Below are positions 9,368 to 18,668 of a DNA stretch of 64,000 nucleotides, piece after piece. The translations under genes and the position numbers were made by a program. Below the pieces are notes generated by a model, which was given only the letters and a program-made list of their open reading frames with translations, searched no databases and was not told where the DNA came from. The DNA is from an uncultured Candidatus Saccharibacteria bacterium (GTDB lineage: Bacteria; Patescibacteriota; Saccharimonadia; Saccharimonadales; Saccharimonadaceae): the NCBI GenBank assembly GCA_958399925.1, contig CATXOC010000001.1, forward strand, positions 1 through 64,000. Reading direction: 5' to 3'. Position 1 is the stretch's first letter. Each line of letters begins with the position of its first letter.

Positions 9368-11566
9368 CTAAGCCAATTTGACCAAACGAGCGTATTCTAG
9401 ATTCAACGAGCGCACACGTCCACCAAATTGCACTTTGGCGATGGTCTGGTCTACAGCTAGTACAGTTCCCACTCCAAACATATTGTGCTTAACACGATCA
9501 CCTGGATGCAAGTCTTCATCATCCATAACATAGCGCGGTTCATCATCATAGACAGTCTGCTCGGGTTCAGACTTCCGATAGCTAGAGCCCCATTGGTTAG
9601 TCCGCTTGAAGTCATCGAATCGACTACCACTATAACCGCTTAGCCGTGACTCACCGCTCAATGGCCCGCCATTAGCATCTTCTAGGAATGGCGACGGAGC
9701 GTTGAACTGATCCTGACCGTATAATCGCCGGCACCGAGCATAAGTCATATATAGCTGCTCTTTCGCTCGCGTCATACCAACATAGCAGAGGCGACGCGCC
9801 TCTTCTATGGCCTTGTCGTCCGTCATATCTCGCTGACTCGGAAACAGACCTTCTTCCATGCCTACCATGAACACAACCGGAAATTCCAAGCCCTTGGCTG
9901 CATGTAATGTCATCAACGTAACAGCATCATCATTATTTACAGCATCTGCACCCGATATCAGAGCAACTTCTTCTAGAAACTCTGCTAAATCTGCATATTG
10001 TTGAGCGTCACCCACGAATTCGTCGATGTTTTCCAGTTTTGACTGCCCCTGTGGTGTGCCATCATCGACGTATTCGCGATAACCAAAACGACCAATTATT
10101 TCGGTTAGTACCTTATCAGGGGTATCCTTAGTAGCCATCACTGCAATATCATTTAACGCATTGCCGAGCTTTAGTAACTGATTGCGGGCACGCGTTGATA
10201 GATCTGTACACTGGTCGACACTCGCAAGCGCCGACAAGACGTCCTTACCAGTTGATTCCTGCCAATTAATAAATTTATTAATCGAAACTTCACCTAAGCC
10301 TCGTTTTGGCACATTGGCAATACGACGAAAGCTGATGCCGTCAAATGGCTGGTAGATCAAGTGCAAATAGGCCGTTAGATCCTTTATTTCTGCCCGGTCA
10401 TAGAAGCGCAAACCACCAACAATCTTGTAAGGCAGCCCTAGCTGGCGGAATTTTTGTTCAATTACGCGCGACTGTGCATTAGTACGATATAGCACAGCAA
10501 AATCACTATAATTATACGCACCAATCCCATGCTCTTGCTGGATTTGCAGACCAATCGTCTCCGCTTCGTTGAACTCGTCGTAAGTTCCTAGTATTTCAAC
10601 CGCCTCGCCGTCACCTGACGCTGTCCACAATTTTTTATCAGTACGCTGAGAGTTTTTGACAATCACATTATGTGCTGCATTCAGAATGTTGCCAGTTGAA
10701 CGATAATTCTGTTCGAGCTTTACCACCTTCGCACCCTTAAAATCTTTCTCGAAATTCAAAATATTGGTAAAGTCAGCACCGCGCCAGCTATAAATCGACT
10801 GCCAGTCGTCCCCTACAGCGCAGATATTTCGTTGTTTATTCAGTAGTAGCTTGAGAATCTGATACTGCGCGCTGTTTGTATCCTGATACTCGTCAATCAA
10901 AATATACTTAAACTGCTGCTGTAGTTTACTGCGTATCTCAGGCACTGTCTGCAGTAAATGCACAGTTTCTAATAGTAAATCATCAAAGTCAAGCGCCTTT
11001 TGTTGCTTGCGGCGATCCTCATAGCGCTTATAAACCTCGGCATAGGTCCATAGTCGCGGATTATCTGCCTTAGCCGCGTACTCATCCGGCATTACACAGC
11101 GATTCTTAGCATTACTAATCGCCGAGCTGATCGTTCTAGAACTATACTCTTTCTCAGTAATGCCTAGATCTTTTAAGATTGATCTCACTAATGAGGTGCG
11201 GTCAGATTCATCGTAGATCACGAAATTAGACGGTATGTCAATGTTTTCGCCGTAAAACCGCAAAATCCGTACAGCAATTGAGTGAAACGTACCCATCCAA
11301 GGCATAAAGGCACGAGAATTTTGAACGCCAATTAGGCCCGCCAGGCGCTCGCGCATCTCGCCTGCCGCCTTATTGGTAAACGTCACCGCCAGTATCTCGC
11401 GCTCAGACGCCAGACGGTTAATCAAAATATAGGCAATCCGATGAGTTAGCGTCTTTGTCTTACCAGATCCTGCACCCGCAATTACCAGCAGAGGCCCTTC
11501 AGTAGCCTCAACAGCCTCACGCTGCTGTGCGTTCAAGCCCTTTAAAATCACCTCATCATCAATCAT
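9368..11566 (-). CDS. pcrA: UvrD/PcrA-type superfamily 1A DNA helicase
   Basis: This is a 3'-5' helicase of about 730 aa used in repair and replication. All SF1A motifs are visible: GAGSGKT (Walker A), LDFDDLL, DEYQDTN (Walker B), VGDDWQSIYSWRGAD, the GLEFPVVFMVG region and the late VGMTRAKEQLY. The C-terminal tail ends in a small domain starting at HPGDRVKHNMFGVG, the usual RNA-polymerase-binding Tudor-like tail of PcrA. I choose the ATG at 11564-11566 (MIDDEVILKGLN). A longer TTG start at 11599 would overlap the upstream gene, but the extra 11 residues show no homology. Confidence 0.93.
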   Translation of the reverse strand: MIDDEVILKGLNAQQREAVEATEGPLLVIAGAGSGKTKTLTHRIAYILINRLASEREILAVTFTNKAAGEMRERLAGLIGVQNSRAFMPWMGTFHSIAVRILRFYGENIDIPSNFVIYDESDRTSLVRSILKDLGITEKEYSSRTISSAISNAKNRCVMPDEYAAKADNPRLWTYAEVYKRYEDRRKQQKALDFDDLLLETVHLLQTVPEIRSKLQQQFKYILIDEYQDTNSAQYQILKLLLNKQRNICAVGDDWQSIYSWRGADFTNILNFEKDFKGAKVVKLEQNYRSTGNILNAAHNVIVKNSQRTDKKLWTASGDGEAVEILGTYDEFNEAETIGLQIQQEHGIGAYNYSDFAVLYRTNAQSRVIEQKFRQLGLPYKIVGGLRFYDRAEIKDLTAYLHLIYQPFDGISFRRIANVPKRGLGEVSINKFINWQESTGKDVLSALASVDQCTDLSTRARNQLLKLGNALNDIAVMATKDTPDKVLTEIIGRFGYREYVDDGTPQGQSKLENIDEFVGDAQQYADLAEFLEEVALISGADAVNNDDAVTLMTLHAAKGLEFPVVFMVGMEEGLFPSQRDMTDDKAIEEARRLCYVGMTRAKEQLYMTYARCRRLYGQDQFNAPSPFLEDANGGPLSGESRLSGYSGSRFDDFKRTNQWGSSYRKSEPEQTVYDDEPRYVMDDEDLHPGDRVKHNMFGVGTVLAVDQTIAKVQFGGRVRSLNLEYARLVKLA

Positions 11567-11591
11567 ATCTAAATATTCTACTATGCACTTG

Positions 11592-12776
11592 CTATACAAA
11601 GAAATTATTGAAGTACAGATAAACGCCCGCTACGGACACAACAATCAACAGCACGACAAAGAAAACAACCCAGCCCCAGCCACGATGTCCCTTTTCGACA
11701 GCATATTCATCGTACGTAGGAATATTGGCCATAGCATAGCGCGACTCGTTCTCGCGCGCCTCGCGGTCAACATCGGCTCTTATGTCTACACTCTCTTCTA
11801 TACGTGAATTGTCGACATTGTCCAGTTTAGCCGACATATCGGGCGCAACGGTAGGTCTTTCGACTATCTTTGCCTTTGCTTCGCGTCGTTCACGCATTTC
11901 GCCGATAAAGTCTTCGATAAAATCATTATTGCGTGCCCGACTATCACTATAATCACTGTTATTGCTCGCTACGCTATTACGCAATTCATCATGTGGCGCA
12001 TATTGTGAGCTAGCTAATGTGCTTACCGGAGTACTTGCTGAGGTAGCTGTTTTTTCGAAACTTTGCATTCTGTTCTGGCCAATCGGCTTCTTCTCAACCT
12101 TAACACCATCAATGAATGGCGAAACATACGGTTCGTCATTGGCGGATTCAGATACAGACAAATCAAGCGCCGTCTCTTCAACAGGGCGCGGCTGTGTTAA
12201 GGCTCGACGACTATTAACATGCGGATAGTGAACAGCTCGTCTTGCCACAGTCTTTTGCGACCGGCGCTCTAATTTTTGACGCTCTTCACGGTCAGCTTCT
12301 AACTGCTCTGCAAGTTCAGCTGCTTCTCGTGCTTTTCTAGCTGATTCTTCTAGCTTAGCTTTGTCTAGCTCTTTAGAGTCGTGGATAGGTCGATGATCAA
12401 CTGTCATCTCCGCTTTACGACGCTGCTCTTTGCTACCACTATGTGCAGCCGCCCGCGCCCTGCGCTCTTCGGCCATGCGACGACGAATTTCTTCTGCACG
12501 CTTTTCTCGACGCGCCATTACTTGAGCATGTAACTCAACCATACTAGGCTGCGCCGATGATTCTTTACCTTTAGACTGCGTTGGGACAATATCCATTGAA
12601 CGCCGGTGAGCAGAGTTCTTAGCTTCGTCAGTATTAGATACGCGCACGCTGTCTTCTCGTGCTGACTTGGTTGTACTAGCCTTAGCAGACGATGACTTAG
12701 TAGAGTCTTGGTTGTCGCCACTACTTGTAATGTCATCAATCATACGATCAAGCTCTTCGAAGTCTAAATCACCCAT
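11592..12776 (-). CDS. Tail-anchored, charged coiled-coil protein
   Basis: The 394-aa protein is mostly charged and low in complexity: Ser/Asp-rich at the start, then long Arg/Glu/Ala-rich stretches (about 60-170) of coiled-coil character. One hydrophobic segment lies at the extreme C-terminus (about 370-390, GWGWVVFFVVLLIVV). That layout predicts a cytoplasmic protein anchored by its tail. I recognise no family. Its ATG overlaps the end of tpiA by 8 bp and its stop lies just before pcrA, so it is in the tpiA-pcrA transcript. A scaffolding or division-related role would be only a guess. Confidence 0.7.
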   Translation of the reverse strand: MGDLDFEELDRMIDDITSSGDNQDSTKSSSAKASTTKSAREDSVRVSNTDEAKNSAHRRSMDIVPTQSKGKESSAQPSMVELHAQVMARREKRAEEIRRRMAEERRARAAAHSGSKEQRRKAEMTVDHRPIHDSKELDKAKLEESARKAREAAELAEQLEADREERQKLERRSQKTVARRAVHYPHVNSRRALTQPRPVEETALDLSVSESANDEPYVSPFIDGVKVEKKPIGQNRMQSFEKTATSASTPVSTLASSQYAPHDELRNSVASNNSDYSDSRARNNDFIEDFIGEMRERREAKAKIVERPTVAPDMSAKLDNVDNSRIEESVDIRADVDREARENESRYAMANIPTYDEYAVEKGHRGWGWVVFFVVLLIVVSVAGVYLYFNNFFV

Positions 12777-13557
12777 TAGTATTCTCCTTCTTAGAAACAG
12801 CCGCTGCAGCCTCTACCATAGCCGCAAATTCTGGCGCAATTAAGCTAGCATGACCGACTAGTAAGCCATCTACACTATCAATCGACAATATTTCTGTCGC
12901 GTTTTGCGCATTGGCGCTACCGCCATATAACACTGGAGTACAGTTAGCTGCATCTTTACCAAACATGCGTTCAACTTGCAGTCTAATTAAACTAGTCGCA
13001 CTAGCAATATCATCTAGACTAGGTATATTACCTGTGCCAATTGACCATACAGGCTCGTAGGCAATAATAACACTATCTAATTCATCCGAACTTACGTTCA
13101 TCAGCCCCGACGCAACCTGATCACATATGACATGTTGCATATCACCATCATTACGTTCTATTTCAGTTTCACCAACGCACAACACTGGCGACAAGCCGTT
13201 GCGAATCGCCGCTTGCACCTTAAACCGAATGTCGCGATCATCTTCATCAAAAATGTGGCGACGCTCGCTATGCCCAATTAGTACATACTGAGCCAATCCA
13301 CGCAATTGCGACGCGCTAATCTCGCCCGTAAACGCACCACTGTCACGCCAGTAGCAGTTCTGAGCGCCCAGCTTCATCTGGCGGTGATTAATCTGCAACG
13401 ACACAGGTTCCAGTGCCAAGAAACTTGGACAAATTACTGTTTCAACATTACGACGAATCGGTATAACCTGCGATAGCTTCGTCACAAATAACGACGCCTC
13501 ATGCACGTTGAGATTCATCTTCCAGTTACCGATAATGTATTTTTTTATACCCCTCAT
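12769..13557 (-). CDS. tpiA: Triose-phosphate isomerase
   Basis: This 262-aa TIM-barrel enzyme interconverts dihydroxyacetone phosphate and glyceraldehyde 3-phosphate. Visible catalytic elements are the Lys in GNWKMN, the His in GHSERR, the Glu in AYEPVWSIGTG, and the phosphate-binding YGGSANAQN. Family length is normal (about 250). It follows pgk and pyk on the same strand, giving a lower-glycolysis cluster, and it overlaps the next gene by 8 bp. A TAAAAT hexamer lies 10 nt upstream of the ATG. Confidence 0.96.
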   Translation of the reverse strand: MRGIKKYIIGNWKMNLNVHEASLFVTKLSQVIPIRRNVETVICPSFLALEPVSLQINHRQMKLGAQNCYWRDSGAFTGEISASQLRGLAQYVLIGHSERRHIFDEDDRDIRFKVQAAIRNGLSPVLCVGETEIERNDGDMQHVICDQVASGLMNVSSDELDSVIIAYEPVWSIGTGNIPSLDDIASATSLIRLQVERMFGKDAANCTPVLYGGSANAQNATEILSIDSVDGLLVGHASLIAPEFAAMVEAAAAVSKKENTNG

Positions 13558-13603
13558 AACTAATCCTATTTTAGCACAAGCATCATAACGCTACCAAATT
13601 ACA

Positions 13604-14839
13604 TTAGCGCGGCAATAATGCTGCAATCCCCGGTAAGGTATCGCCTGCCATTAGTTCTAGACTGGCGCCGCCACCAGTTGAAACATGCGTAAAGCTACCA
13701 CCTTTTAGAACATCCCAGTTTCGCACAAAATCAGCCGTATCGCCACCGCCAATTACGCTAACGATGTTCGAGTTTTGCGCCAGCACCATTGCTAATCGTG
13801 CCGAGCCATGGCTAAACTGTTCATATTCCGCCATACCTAACGTACCATTCCAAATCACCGTACCGCTTTGTTTAACCGCTTGATCAATATCAGAAATAGT
13901 CTGTTCGCCAATATCGTAGATTACATTATCGCCATGAACATCACTTAAACCGACCTCCGCACGGCTCGATGTCACCTGACCGTCGGCCGCGATTGCTACA
14001 TCGCGTGGCAGAATGAAGTGCTGATTAAAGGAGTCTCCGTATTTCTGATGCGCTAGGTTCAGAATATCCGCCACAACATCGTCTACACCAGCCTCGACTA
14101 AACTATTCGCAACATCATAGCCCTGATGTTTTAGAAAATTATTAGCTAGTGCGCCGCCAACAATTACGTTGTCCGAGATCTGAATAAACTTCTTAACTAG
14201 TGGGATTTTGTCGCTAATTTTTGCTCCGCCAATCACTGCTGTCAACGGGCGATTCGGATTGTCGGTTGCTGATTTGATTTCTATATATTCTTTTTCTAGC
14301 AATAAACCTGCATAGCTAGGCAAGACTTTAGTAATTGCATCAGTCGAGGCGTGTGGACGGTGCACTACGCCAAAACCATCTTGTACGAACAGTTCAGCAC
14401 ATGCACTTCGTGCCAATTCATTAGCAAAGTCGGGGTCATCAGCTTTTTCCTCTGGATGAAAACGCAAATTCTCTAGTAGCACAACATCGCCAGGTTGCAT
14501 TTTTTCGGTTACATCTAGTACATCCGCACCAATACAATCATGCACAAAGCGTACATTACGACCTAGTCGATTGCTAAGAGCCACGGCTACTGGTGCCAAG
14601 CTGTACTTAACGTCAGTTGACGATTTTGGACGTCCTAAATGAGCAATAATAACAATCTTTGCCCCGTGCTCGATAAGGTAATGCAGAGTCGGTAACGACG
14701 CTGTAATACGGTAGTCATCGGCGATATGTCCATCTTCCGTTAGCGGCACATTATAATCGGCGCGCATCAGTATCTGCTTACCATCAAGGTCGACATCCTG
14801 AATAGTTTTGTATGGAAAGATTACAGATTGATTATTCAT
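13604..14839 (-). CDS. pgk: Phosphoglycerate kinase
   Basis: The 411-aa enzyme makes ATP from 1,3-bisphosphoglycerate. Typical elements are RADYNVPL (substrate-binding N-domain), IAHLGRP, the basic ENLRFHPEE segment, GGAKISDKI at the hinge, and GGGDTADFV at the nucleotide site in the C-domain. Length matches the family (about 390-415). Only 7 bp separate it from the upstream pyk gene, and tpiA follows, so the three glycolytic genes are likely co-transcribed. Confidence 0.96.
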   Translation of the reverse strand: MNNQSVIFPYKTIQDVDLDGKQILMRADYNVPLTEDGHIADDYRITASLPTLHYLIEHGAKIVIIAHLGRPKSSTDVKYSLAPVAVALSNRLGRNVRFVHDCIGADVLDVTEKMQPGDVVLLENLRFHPEEKADDPDFANELARSACAELFVQDGFGVVHRPHASTDAITKVLPSYAGLLLEKEYIEIKSATDNPNRPLTAVIGGAKISDKIPLVKKFIQISDNVIVGGALANNFLKHQGYDVANSLVEAGVDDVVADILNLAHQKYGDSFNQHFILPRDVAIAADGQVTSSRAEVGLSDVHGDNVIYDIGEQTISDIDQAVKQSGTVIWNGTLGMAEYEQFSHGSARLAMVLAQNSNIVSVIGGGDTADFVRNWDVLKGGSFTHVSTGGGASLELMAGDTLPGIAALLPR

Positions 14840-14846
14840 AATTCAA

Positions 14847-16250
14847 TTACCGCGAAATTACCTTCATGTTATAAGCGTCATTATCAGTATGTGATACATA
14901 TACAACCGTGTAATCACCGCCAAAGAAATCACGCTCGCCCAGCTCGTGTAGTTTTTCTTCACCATGGCCCAACTCAACTACAAAGCTGCGTGTAAATGAC
15001 AACAAGCTTGCTCGATTAGCTAGCCGTTCAGTCGGCAACATTGCAATATTGACAAAGTTAGCCTTCTGATTAGCCAACGCACGCGCCAATGACATATCAC
15101 TATCCTCGGTTACAATAGCCTTGGCGCGGACACCTTGAGCCATTTCAACTGCTGATTTTGCTACTGCTTCAATCTCTGGATTAAACGAATGGCGTTCATA
15201 TGGCGTATAGAATTCTGGATGCGCCTGTGTATAGCGGGAGGTTGTATCCATTACCGTTACCGCCTCAACCGGATATTTACCAGCTGCAGACTCATCAGAC
15301 AGCATAGTCGCATCAGCACCTAGCATAGCTGCCGTTGCCACATCATTAACCTCAGCACGAGTTGGTTCAGGCTGCTCAACCATTGAGCCTAGCATCTGCG
15401 TTGCTACTATGCAAAGCTTATTGTACTTCTGACATAACTGCAAAATTTGACGCTCGACCACTGGTACAATTTCATAGCCTGCTTCAACAGCCAAATCGCC
15501 GCGCGCTACCATCATACCATCGGCCTCACGCACAATATCTTCAAGGTTAGCTGGATCAGCACCTGCCCTAGTCTCTAACTTTACAATCACAGGGCGATCG
15601 CTGCCCTTCGATTTAATAATGTCCTTCAGCTTACGCACATCGTCAGCGTGGTGAATAAAGGAAATAGCCGTATAATCAATATCCTGAGTTAGACCCCACT
15701 CGAGATCCGCCAGATCCTTCTCGGTTAATACCGGCGCCTTACCGCCCTTCATGTCAGGTAAATTGATCGCCTTACGTGACATAATATAGCCTGAGTTCAT
15801 CGCCTTAACCCAAACAGTTTTACCTTCGATTGACTGCACAACCGCGCGAATCTTACCATCAAACAGAAAGATATTGTCACCAACTTCACACTTATCGCTC
15901 AAATCATACTGCGACGGCAGATTATTACCACCATCATGCTCGATTCCATAAGTTAGGCCATAGGTCTCGCCCTCATGTATATCAAAACGAGCGTTGTCCT
16001 TTAACATGCCAAAACGAATCTTTGGACCCTGTAAGTCCTGAACAATTGCAATATGACGACCCAAACGATGACTAATTTCGCGAATGTTATTAATTTGCAT
16101 TAGACGCTGCGCTTCATCGCCGTGACTAAAGTTTAGTCGACAAGCATTTACGCCGCAACGAATAATTTTTTCTAAAACAGCCTTGTCATCCACTGATGGG
16201 CCAAGGGTAGCCAGAATTTTTGTACGCTTAATTGTATCAATATGTGCCAT
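14847..16250 (-). CDS. pyk: Pyruvate kinase
   Basis: The 467-aa enzyme converts phosphoenolpyruvate and ADP to pyruvate and ATP. It shows KILATLGPS at the N-terminus, RLNFSHG, the active-site Lys region IVKLETRAG, and MMVARGDLAVE (Mg/PEP site). A C-terminal alpha/beta domain is present with the MAQGVRAKAIV and ARALANQKA segments. The optional PEP-utiliser domain seen in some bacteria is absent. It has an AGAAAGGAA ribosome site and a TATAAT-like box about 45 nt upstream, so this gene probably begins the pyk-pgk-tpiA transcript. Confidence 0.95.
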   Translation of the reverse strand: MAHIDTIKRTKILATLGPSVDDKAVLEKIIRCGVNACRLNFSHGDEAQRLMQINNIREISHRLGRHIAIVQDLQGPKIRFGMLKDNARFDIHEGETYGLTYGIEHDGGNNLPSQYDLSDKCEVGDNIFLFDGKIRAVVQSIEGKTVWVKAMNSGYIMSRKAINLPDMKGGKAPVLTEKDLADLEWGLTQDIDYTAISFIHHADDVRKLKDIIKSKGSDRPVIVKLETRAGADPANLEDIVREADGMMVARGDLAVEAGYEIVPVVERQILQLCQKYNKLCIVATQMLGSMVEQPEPTRAEVNDVATAAMLGADATMLSDESAAGKYPVEAVTVMDTTSRYTQAHPEFYTPYERHSFNPEIEAVAKSAVEMAQGVRAKAIVTEDSDMSLARALANQKANFVNIAMLPTERLANRASLLSFTRSFVVELGHGEEKLHELGERDFFGGDYTVVYVSHTDNDAYNMKVISR

Positions 16251-16321
16251 TTTTTCCTTTCTGTTTGTTTTATTGGATTAGCTGTTAGCTACATTATAGC
16301 ACAACCACCTTAAATCGACTG

Positions 16322-16702
16322 CTAAATTTTCTGCAGACGATGTAAGACAGCCTTGACTTTTGCCACCACCTCACGAGGAGTTGAATTAGCTTTTACAATA
16401 TAGTCATCAATGTCCCATTTAGCTAATTGAGCAGGCGCGCTAGCATCATCCAAATTAGTTAACACTACCACGGGTGTTGCTGCTGCGGTTGGGATATTAC
16501 GAATACCACTTAATACTGCGGACCCCTCGATGTCCGGCAAAGTTATATCCAATAATATTAAATCCGGATGAGTCTCCTCAACCATTTTAATACCATCCAT
16601 ACCGGTACCAGCCACATTAACCTCGAAATTCTCTGCCTCGAATTTCATTCGATACATCTGTGAAATCAGCTGGTCATCTTCAATAATCGAGATACTAATC
16701 AT
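16322..16702 (-). CDS. Stand-alone response-regulator receiver domain
   Basis: This is a single receiver (CheY-like) domain of about 126 aa with no output domain. The acidic pair (IIEDD) near the N-terminus, the phospho-acceptor Asp in LILLDITLPD, the Thr in VVLTN and the Lys in YIVKA are all present, so it should be phosphorylated by a histidine kinase encoded elsewhere. I choose the second ATG (MISISIIEDD) because it matches the usual receiver start and TAAAAT (16709-16714) ends exactly 6 nt before it. The upstream ATG at 16708 lies inside that spacer. It follows the 68-aa membrane protein gene on the same strand. Confidence 0.88.
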   Translation of the reverse strand: MISISIIEDDQLISQMYRMKFEAENFEVNVAGTGMDGIKMVEETHPDLILLDITLPDIEGSAVLSGIRNIPTAAATPVVVLTNLDDASAPAQLAKWDIDDYIVKANSTPREVVAKVKAVLHRLQKI

Positions 16703-16721
16703 GTTCATATTTTACCATATA

Positions 16722-16928
16722 CTACAATGCAAATAACCCCGCAATAATTATTGCCAGAATTATAAGCACAATTAAGCCATTGCGAATGGCAGTCTTGTGT
16801 TCAAATACCCACTGACCAAAATTTGACCGTACCTTAGCATTAACCTTGCGTATATGCACAATGTCATCACGCGATTTAGCGTTGATGCCACTATATTTCT
16901 TATTTCGTTTCTTCTGCTTCTTGCTCAT
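16722..16928 (-). CDS. Small tail-anchored membrane protein
   Basis: The 68-aa protein has a very basic N-terminus (KKQKKRNKK), a hydrophilic centre and one membrane segment at the C-terminus (about 49-67). I recognise no family. TATAAT (16935-16940) lies exactly 6 nt upstream of the ATG, so a leaderless transcript is likely; the same -10-like spacing recurs for the downstream receiver gene. It diverges from tRNA-Glu. Confidence 0.6.
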   Translation of the reverse strand: MSKKQKKRNKKYSGINAKSRDDIVHIRKVNAKVRSNFGQWVFEHKTAIRNGLIVLIILAIIIAGLFAL

Positions 16929-16967
16929 ATTAATATTATATATTATAATACCTATTGTTGGTTAGAT

Positions 16968-17042
16968 GGTCTCGTCGTCTAAAGGTTAGGACATCAGGTT
17001 TTCATCCTGACAATTCGGGTTCGATTCCCGGCGAGATCACCA
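16968..17042 (+). tRNA. tRNA-Glu (UUC)
   Basis: A complete cloverleaf can be folded: acceptor GGTCTCG with CGAGATC, anticodon stem TCAGG/CCTGA around loop TTTTCAT (anticodon TTC), and T arm with GGTTCGATTCC. The CCA end is encoded. A terminator hairpin follows at once. Confidence 0.96.
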
Positions 17043-17052
17043 GAAATTATTG

Positions 17053-17080
17053 AACAGCTCGTTTTGGCGGGCTGTTTTAA
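17053..17080 (+). terminator. Rho-independent terminator after tRNA-Glu
   Basis: An 8-bp stem (17053-17060 with 17069-17076, one G-U pair) carries an 8-nt loop and is followed by a short T run. Confidence 0.7.
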
Positions 17081-17108
17081 TTAAGAGTAATTATTCTGAC
17101 GTACTCGT

Positions 17109-17915
17109 CTAGCTAGGGTAGCTCGCTTGAATAACGTTATCTAGTAGCGCAGCAATGGTCAGCGGCCCAACACCACCCTTAGCCGGCGTCAAGCTTAAAT
17201 CAGACCGTTCACGCACAGCCGGATCAAGATCACCGACCACTTCGCCACTATCAGTCGCCGTGCCAGCATCAACCACAACAGCTTTTTGCTTTAGCATGTT
17301 TGGCTTAATTAGCCTCGGAACACCAGTGGCCGTTACAACTACATCGTAGTTTGGTAGCTCACTTATTAATCGATCAGTAGAATTAATATCGTACGTAGTA
17401 ATATCTAAACCCGAATTACGCCACATCTTAGCTAGTGGCGCACCCACTAAACGCCCTTGCCCGACAATAGCTAGTTTCTTGCCGCTAAGTAGCACATTGT
17501 ACCCTGCTAGTAGCCAATTAATTGCCGTAGGTGTCGCAGCACCCCATTTAGCATTCGCACCCAAACCGTCCACATCCTTCTCGGGCGCAATCAGATTGAC
17601 TAGCTCATCAGTTTGCCTAGGGTCAGCTAGTGGCAACTGAACAATAATACCCGTTACCAGAGTATCGTTGTTAAGCTGCTTAATTAAGCCAGCCGCCTCA
17701 GATTGATCAATCTGATAAATTTCTGTCTCTATCTTGATATCCGCCGCATAATTACGCTTTAATCGCACATATAAATCTATCACTGGGTTGCTAACTGTCT
17801 GAATAATTGCCAATTTTGGTTGCACTTTAAAATGCTGGATCAATCCCCGCACTTGGTGCGCTTGCCGCTCCTTGATAAACCCCATTAGCTCTCGGCCATT
17901 TAAAATTCTCGACAT
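17109..17915 (-). CDS. folD: Bifunctional methylene-THF dehydrogenase / methenyl-THF cyclohydrolase
   Basis: The 268-aa FolD interconverts methylene-, methenyl- and formyl-tetrahydrofolate with NADP. The catalytic Tyr and Lys sit in LYVRLKRN, and the conserved IVQLPL, PEKDVDG and TPAKGGVGPLT motifs are intact. The dinucleotide loop reads VGQGRLVGAPLA (GxGxxxG; the second family residue varies). It follows the 240-aa membrane protein gene by 4 bp. Length is slightly below the usual 280-290. Confidence 0.93.
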   Translation of the reverse strand: MSRILNGRELMGFIKERQAHQVRGLIQHFKVQPKLAIIQTVSNPVIDLYVRLKRNYAADIKIETEIYQIDQSEAAGLIKQLNNDTLVTGIIVQLPLADPRQTDELVNLIAPEKDVDGLGANAKWGAATPTAINWLLAGYNVLLSGKKLAIVGQGRLVGAPLAKMWRNSGLDITTYDINSTDRLISELPNYDVVVTATGVPRLIKPNMLKQKAVVVDAGTATDSGEVVGDLDPAVRERSDLSLTPAKGGVGPLTIAALLDNVIQASYPS

Positions 17916-17919
17916 AGTA

Positions 17920-18642
17920 TTACTCTTCGCTTTGCTTTATGTACGTCTCAATATCATCATTAGTCATTGGCTGCTGAATGATGTCATCAACCGTGTAACC
18001 CTTCTTTTTCAACTCCTTTAGAATTCTATAGTTATCTTTAACTATCGCAGAGCGACTATTAATCATCCCCTCAATTGTCATCATATAGACACAGTTCGGA
18101 TCACCCTGCCACCCTTCGGTAGATTCAACGGTCGAGCGCAACTTGGTCATTTGCTCTTGATCGCCTGTCAAGGCTTTATTATACATTTTTACCGTTGCCG
18201 CAGTACATTTGCCGTGATGAGCATTATATTCGTTCTTTGCTCGCATCCTCGCCAAAATCATACCAATCACTACACCAATAATTGCTAATATTAACGCCGC
18301 ACAGATTATCCGAGGTAGCCATTCCTTAAACTTTCGTTTTATATATCTAGATCGTCGCTGACGCAATGTCATATCAACATCATCTGTGAGGTAATAACGA
18401 GCATTAGTCTTGTCGACTTTATTGTCTACATAGTATTTTTGCGCACGACGAAGTAGGCGCTGTGCATCATGTTTGCTATTCTTGTCAGATTCAGTTGAAA
18501 CCGTGCGATTAATTTGGCCGCCAACCGACTCGTTCAGTTCTTTTATTTGACGTTCATGCGCACGTTGCTCTTCTACTAGCTGCTCTACCTTAGCCTTGCC
18601 TGTTAGCTCTTTCATTATGCTCATGCTAGCACATATTATCAT
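17920..18642 (-). CDS. Single-pass membrane protein, unknown
   Basis: The 240-aa protein has a charged helical cytoplasmic part (residues 1-110, with QRRSRYIKRKFK just before the membrane), one membrane segment near 111-135, and an outer domain of about 100 residues with two cysteines (KCTAAT and NCVYMM) that may pair. I do not recognise the family. Starts at M1, M7 or M10 are all possible because no clear ribosome site precedes any of them. It lies between the 1331-aa surface protein and folD, 26 bp after the former. Confidence 0.6.
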   Translation of the reverse strand: MIICASMSIMKELTGKAKVEQLVEEQRAHERQIKELNESVGGQINRTVSTESDKNSKHDAQRLLRRAQKYYVDNKVDKTNARYYLTDDVDMTLRQRRSRYIKRKFKEWLPRIICAALILAIIGVVIGMILARMRAKNEYNAHHGKCTAATVKMYNKALTGDQEQMTKLRSTVESTEGWQGDPNCVYMMTIEGMINSRSAIVKDNYRILKELKKKGYTVDDIIQQPMTNDDIETYIKQSEE

Positions 18643-18668
18643 TGGCCGTCAAACTAAGCCACGCAAAA